DNA of 64,000 nt from Agrocybe praecox (Eukaryota > Basidiomycota > Agaricomycetes > Agaricales > Agrocybaceae): positions 3,249,643 through 3,313,642 of the forward strand of contig OZ024852.1 in NCBI GenBank assembly GCA_964017145.1, in the 5' to 3' direction. Made by a program: the position numbers and the translations under genes. Position 1 is the first letter of the stretch; each line of letters starts with the position of its first letter. This document shows positions 60,601 to 64,000 of the stretch, one piece after another. The notes beneath the pieces are model-generated. The model saw only the letters and a list, made by a program, of their open reading frames with translations. It had not been told where the DNA came from and ran no database searches.

Positions 60601-61429
60601 GCGGTGTTGGGAACCGCGTCAGCTGCCTCAACGTCGGCAGATCGTTTGATCTCCTTCTTGGCGTCCAGTTTGAGTTGAGCCTGGTAGGCACTGGATTCGA
60701 CGATCTGAATGAGGCGCAGAGCGTAAGGAAGGAGGTCTTGGCGTAGGTCCGCCGCGATCATAAGAACTGCACCCGAAGTGCGATAACCAATGGGTCGGGA
60801 TTCCCCGTCCTCCATCTCCTCGTCCCTGTCATCGAACAGAGAGACGCCTGGGAGCAGCTTGCCAGCCGCATCCCTAATGTCTCCATCGGCAGCGCCGGTG
60901 AAGAGGAGAGTTTTAGCGCCGGCTATCATCTCGTTCACTTTGGGGCGAACAAGATTCCAGCCTTCGTTAAAGAGAGTGAGGGGGTTAAGTTCATCGTCCA
61001 CCTTTTTGAAGTCCAATTGCTTGGCATTCTTTGCTTCGAGGAAGCGAACGGAGCGAAAGTCGTCCACACCCTTTTGAAGGGAGGTGCGGATGGCAAACGC
61101 CTCATCGGTTTCCGAGAACTCCTTAGAGAACTGTACTTCCGAGACCTTAACGGCCACGCTAGGTGGGAATTGACGCGGGGTGGCGTCATACATCTTCTGC
61201 CACTTGGACAGAAGGGCCCTCAACGACGAGCGTTGTTCCGCACGATGATTGACCGAAGTCAACCAAGGGCGGAGGGCAGGTTGGTACTGGATGGGCACCA
61301 GCGCCATGACCTGGTCAAAGGTCCCTGCTTGGGCAATCGTCAGATGACGATGGTCGATGTTGGACTCTTTGCTGGGAGCGGTGGTGACAGCGGAGAGGAG
61401 GGGCCCAAGGGCCGGGGTAATGTTACGAC
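57690..61429 (-). CDS. Penelope-like ORF1-RT frame, copy E, start codon lost
   Basis: The frame is open from the truncation point to the stop at 57690. The first internal ATG is at 61307 (MALVPIQYQ), equivalent to residue 47 of copy C, so a normal start is missing. All RT motifs are intact (TDKN, PKIHK, GDVVAFYPNI, MGVASSP, YIDD, SHHP). The ORF1 intron is conserved (60542-60491), and spliced ORF1 would end at 60164 with the same KARKGKGKGRGNQGKK tail. Without its own start it could only be expressed from a new upstream or internal start. The frame stays open in both ORF1 and RT phases over the overlap, as in copy C. Confidence 0.8.
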
Positions 61430-61441
61430 TTAGGGTTAGGG
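61430..61441 (+). repeat. two TTAGGG units between copies E and F
   Basis: The only junction with two complete telomere units; it follows the truncated 5' end of copy E. Confidence 0.85.
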
Positions 61442-61494
61442 TTGGTTGAACGAAGCGCCGAAGTGAGGCCGTAGGCCGAACGAAGGTGCTGAGT

Positions 61495-61573
61495 GAGAAA
61501 GGACAAAGGTGTAGTAGGGAATTCTACTGCACGACCTTTTCGCTTTTATAGCTCTTCAGGTCCTATATTTCTC
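61495..61573 (-). ncRNA. hammerhead ribozyme, copy F
   Basis: Core and stems are identical to copy C. It lies upstream on the sense strand of copy E. Confidence 0.72.
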
Positions 61574-62713
61574 TATAGCTAGATCGGTTAGATCTGTTAA
61601 CCATCGCGCTTACCGATCTCATTGGTAAGTCTGATTACGATGTTCTATAACAATTAGTAGCTGTGAAGTCTTACATCCCGCGGGATCGCTGACGAATCGC
61701 GGCCAGAAGCACAACAATCAATCAGCGATACGCCGCAGTATCAGTAAGCTGTCAGTTCCAGCGACAACGACCAAAGTAGATCGATGGATATAAATACTTA
61801 GCGTAGTGGCCAAATGCGGAAGGTAAGGGGTTACGTAATGATGGGCGCTTGTTACACGCTTATGTAATCCGCAGTATAGCGCCAACTCGACGCTATTATT
61901 ATACCTATGCTTAGGTTAGGTTCGGGTTAGAGGTTAGGCTGCCGAACCGATCGTTAAGTAGTTAGCTACTGTATTTCCGATTAAGGAATCGACTTACGTT
62001 AGAGTTAGAGTTAGGAAAGCGTTATTCCGGTAGATTAGTATTCTCTAAGGTGAACTTGTTATGTTCAGACTGGATTTGCTAAGGTTATAATCAATAAAGA
62101 TAACCAGTCAATTACGAAAGTCCTTTTGTTATATAATTAAATAACTTAGGGATTTATTTGTTAAACGCAAAGGGCGTTACTAGGATAATGTTAGACTCGA
62201 CGACGAGATGCGTGCATCAATCAAGTGTTTGTTGCGGCTAAAAGCAACTAACTACCCGAGCCGAAGCGGGGGCTAACGTTCGTTCAAGGCTTTGGGCAAA
62301 GGGACCACCTCAACCGGTCAATAACCAGTCAAGCTTATACCTACTATCTGTCGCAGGTTCTGCACAAGGTCAGGTAGCGTCTCGCATTATCTCGCGATTA
62401 ACCGCAATCCTTCCCCGACACAAGGCATGGCCTTTGAGTGGTTTGCTTTGGGCACAAGCGCTACTAGTCTATGCCGTTGGTTGTCTTTGGCCAATTAAAT
62501 CGGCTACCAAGCGGCTACATAGTCTATGCAATGGGTGAATATCGTAAGGCATGAATACCGAACAATTTAGACACGTCGCGCGTACTCGAGATCGATCCGA
62601 ATCAATCTGAAGTCGTTCTACAGTTTTATTATACCACACATTCGACCACCGCCGACGCCTTCTGAGTTCTTACGGGATCAGGGAATCAGTCGTATCTAGT
62701 AGCACAGTTTTTA

Positions 62714-63898
62714 TTATCTGCCATATCCGCCACCTAGGTTGGCGAAGAGAGTATCTTCCAGTCTTGGGCGCCATTCCAGATCGCCAGCTTCGGCAGGTTC
62801 TTCGCGAACCCGGCCGGGTTCGTTAGCTGCAATGCCAAAGCCGAACGGAAGGACGGCAATCGGTGGATGATCCGCCAATTCTCTCTCGTAAACATTCAAT
62901 ACTTCTTGTTTCCAAGAACTTGTTAGGTCGAACAGGTTTCGTGTACGCTTTCGCGATACGATCAGTCGACGATTCAATATATCGGTTTTAGTAACATCCG
63001 GGACAAGGGTCTGCCAGCCTGGCCGCACATATAAGGAAGTGTTAACCTCCGAATACATGTCAGTGTACTGTTTAGGCCAATGATCGATATGATTCTCGTA
63101 GCGGTAGTGACCTGTTTCCAGGGTTAACGCGCCATCACGCTGACCTCTATTGAGGTATTCGCGCCAATAATTGGAGATAGTATTGATATATCCTTTTGCG
63201 TTGAAATAGTTCCATGCTGTATTAAAGCTGCCTTTAAGTACCAAAACGCCCGCGTCGTTATCGCGATGTTGAGAATTAACGCTTAAGCGATTATCCCATC
63301 GTTTTGAAATGTCAGACTTAAGCCAGCCATATATCATATCCTGCGGATAGCCGCGTGCGATGTACAGACCTGCTAAGGAGTGTAAAGCATCTCGGTAGTC
63401 GCTAAATTTACTACTTAGCACGGCTAGACGGGCCATCTCACCCCAGAACGTACCACGTTTGACGTCGTAAGGGTGGTGGCTAGCAAAAGGAACTCTTTCT
63501 TGGTGGTTGCGAAGCTTGCGGTATGGTTTATGTTCTAATTTTCTATTATCATCAACATAAAGGAACATGTCCAAAAACGGAGCATGTGTAGGCGACGCAT
63601 CCCATTCTATTACACAGGTGTGTATCTGGACGCAAGACACGATTTGAACGGCGCGTTCAAAAGTGTCGGCGTATACTATTGCCAGACAGTCATCAATGTA
63701 GCGCCCGTAAAACGGGACGTCTTTATTATTCATTATTTTACTTTCTACTTCATATGCATAGCCAAAAAGGTTGGCTAAATCCGGGGACGATGCTACACCC
63801 ATAGCTAGTCCGCGCGTCTGAAGGTAATACTTTTTTTGAAATTGTGTAATTAGATTAGTATTTCCAAGTCGTAAAGCGGCATCGAACAGGCGGGCAAA

Positions 63899-63900
<2 letters not shown>
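62714..63900 (-). pseudogene. Penelope-like RT fragment, copy F
   Basis: The frame is open from the truncation at 63900 to the stop at 62714. It retains the MGVASSPDLANL block, YIDD, the SHHP region and the C-terminal domain, but lacks TDKN, PKIHK and the first catalytic aspartate block. It therefore cannot encode an active reverse transcriptase. Confidence 0.85.
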
Positions 63901-63931
<31 letters not shown>

Positions 63932-64000
63932 GGGTTAGGGTTAGGGTTAGGGTTAGGGTTAGGGTTAGGGTTAGGGTTAGGGTTAGGGTTAGGGTTAGGG
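63901..64000 (+). repeat. telomere, TTAGGG repeats
   Basis: About 16 units of TTAGGG, with one TTTAGGG and one TTAGGGG variant near the proximal end. The G-rich strand runs 5'->3' towards the end of the window, so this is a right-hand chromosome end. Its true length beyond the window is unknown. Confidence 0.95.

Larger units (their letters stand above)
56419..61429 (-). mobile_element. Penelope-like retroelement copy E, almost full-length
   Basis: A 5.0-kb copy with complete 3' UTR, hammerhead ribozyme, full RT and the ORF1 intron. The 5' end is cut inside ORF1 after the codons for NITPALG, so the leader, the start codon and about five further codons are lost, and two TTAGGG units follow. 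It differs from copy C by scattered substitutions, most of them silent or conservative in the RT region, which suggests recent activity. Confidence 0.87.
61442..63900 (-). mobile_element. Penelope-like retroelement copy F, 5'-truncated, outermost
   Basis: A 2.46-kb copy with full 3' UTR and the C-terminal third of the RT. It stops at GGGCAAAAG inside the RT gene and is capped directly by the telomere repeat. The 3' end begins TTGGTTGAACGAAG, and the C terminus (GIAANEPGRVREEP) groups it with copy A. Confidence 0.87.

Noticed and set aside
48844..63900. CRISPR-like or satellite array reading of the repeated 3' UTR blocks
   Set aside because: The repeats are long, unequal, coding-linked and separated by telomere units; they are retroelement copies in a eukaryotic chromosome.

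Overview
The window is the right-hand end of a fungal chromosome, most likely from an agaricomycete (mushroom-forming basidiomycete). Genes have many short GT-AG introns (about 46-85 nt). The gene content is typical of that group: an F-box protein, a Zn2Cys6 factor, a GATA factor, a conserved membrane-anchored protein and a Plavaka-like transposase. The last 100 bases are TTAGGG telomere repeats reading 5'->3' into the end of the sequence, so base 64000 lies inside the telomere. No tools were run; all splice sites were read by eye and checked by frame arithmetic.

Layout. 1-4.0 kb: a multi-exon Plavaka-like DDE transposase gene running off the left edge, then a small coiled-coil gene facing it. 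4.7-9 kb: a short unknown gene and an unresolved low-complexity gene. 10.7-14.0 kb: an F-box gene and the decayed remains of a long-chain acyl-CoA synthetase. 14-21.4 kb: no recognisable gene. 21.4-22.9 kb: a GATA-finger transcription factor, with about 10 kb of low-complexity, microsatellite-rich and partly duplicated DNA upstream. 32.8-36.2 kb: a TRIP4/ASC-1-type zinc-finger gene converging on an eight-exon coiled-coil gene. 36.2-43.7 kb: mostly unassigned DNA holding a probable TA-flanked MITE. 43.7-47.5 kb: a Zn2Cys6 factor and a conserved TM-anchored protein, convergent.

From 48844 to the end the chromosome consists of six head-to-tail Penelope-like retroelement copies (A-F), separated by one or two TTAGGG units. 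All have the coding strand on minus, so the RNA 3' end faces the centromere and 5' truncations face the telomere. This is the geometry expected if the RNA is reverse transcribed from the chromosome's own 3' end. The reverse transcriptase has the Penelope motifs (TDKN, PKIHK, YIDD, SHHP) but no GIY-YIG endonuclease, like the telomere-associated Coprina/Athena elements. Copy C has complete coding capacity; copy E lacks only the first few codons. ORF1 and RT overlap through a conserved 52-nt intron: the spliced RNA gives a 409-aa basic ORF1 protein, while the unspliced RNA gives a 1251-aa ORF1-RT fusion frame.

The most notable observation is a complete 79-nt hammerhead ribozyme fold on the sense strand of all six copies, placing the predicted cleavage about 63 nt from the element 3' end. 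Copy E carries a change at the cleavage nucleotide that the hammerhead rule allows. Together the parts suggest a self-processing, telomere-extending retroelement family that caps this chromosome and is itself capped by telomerase repeats.
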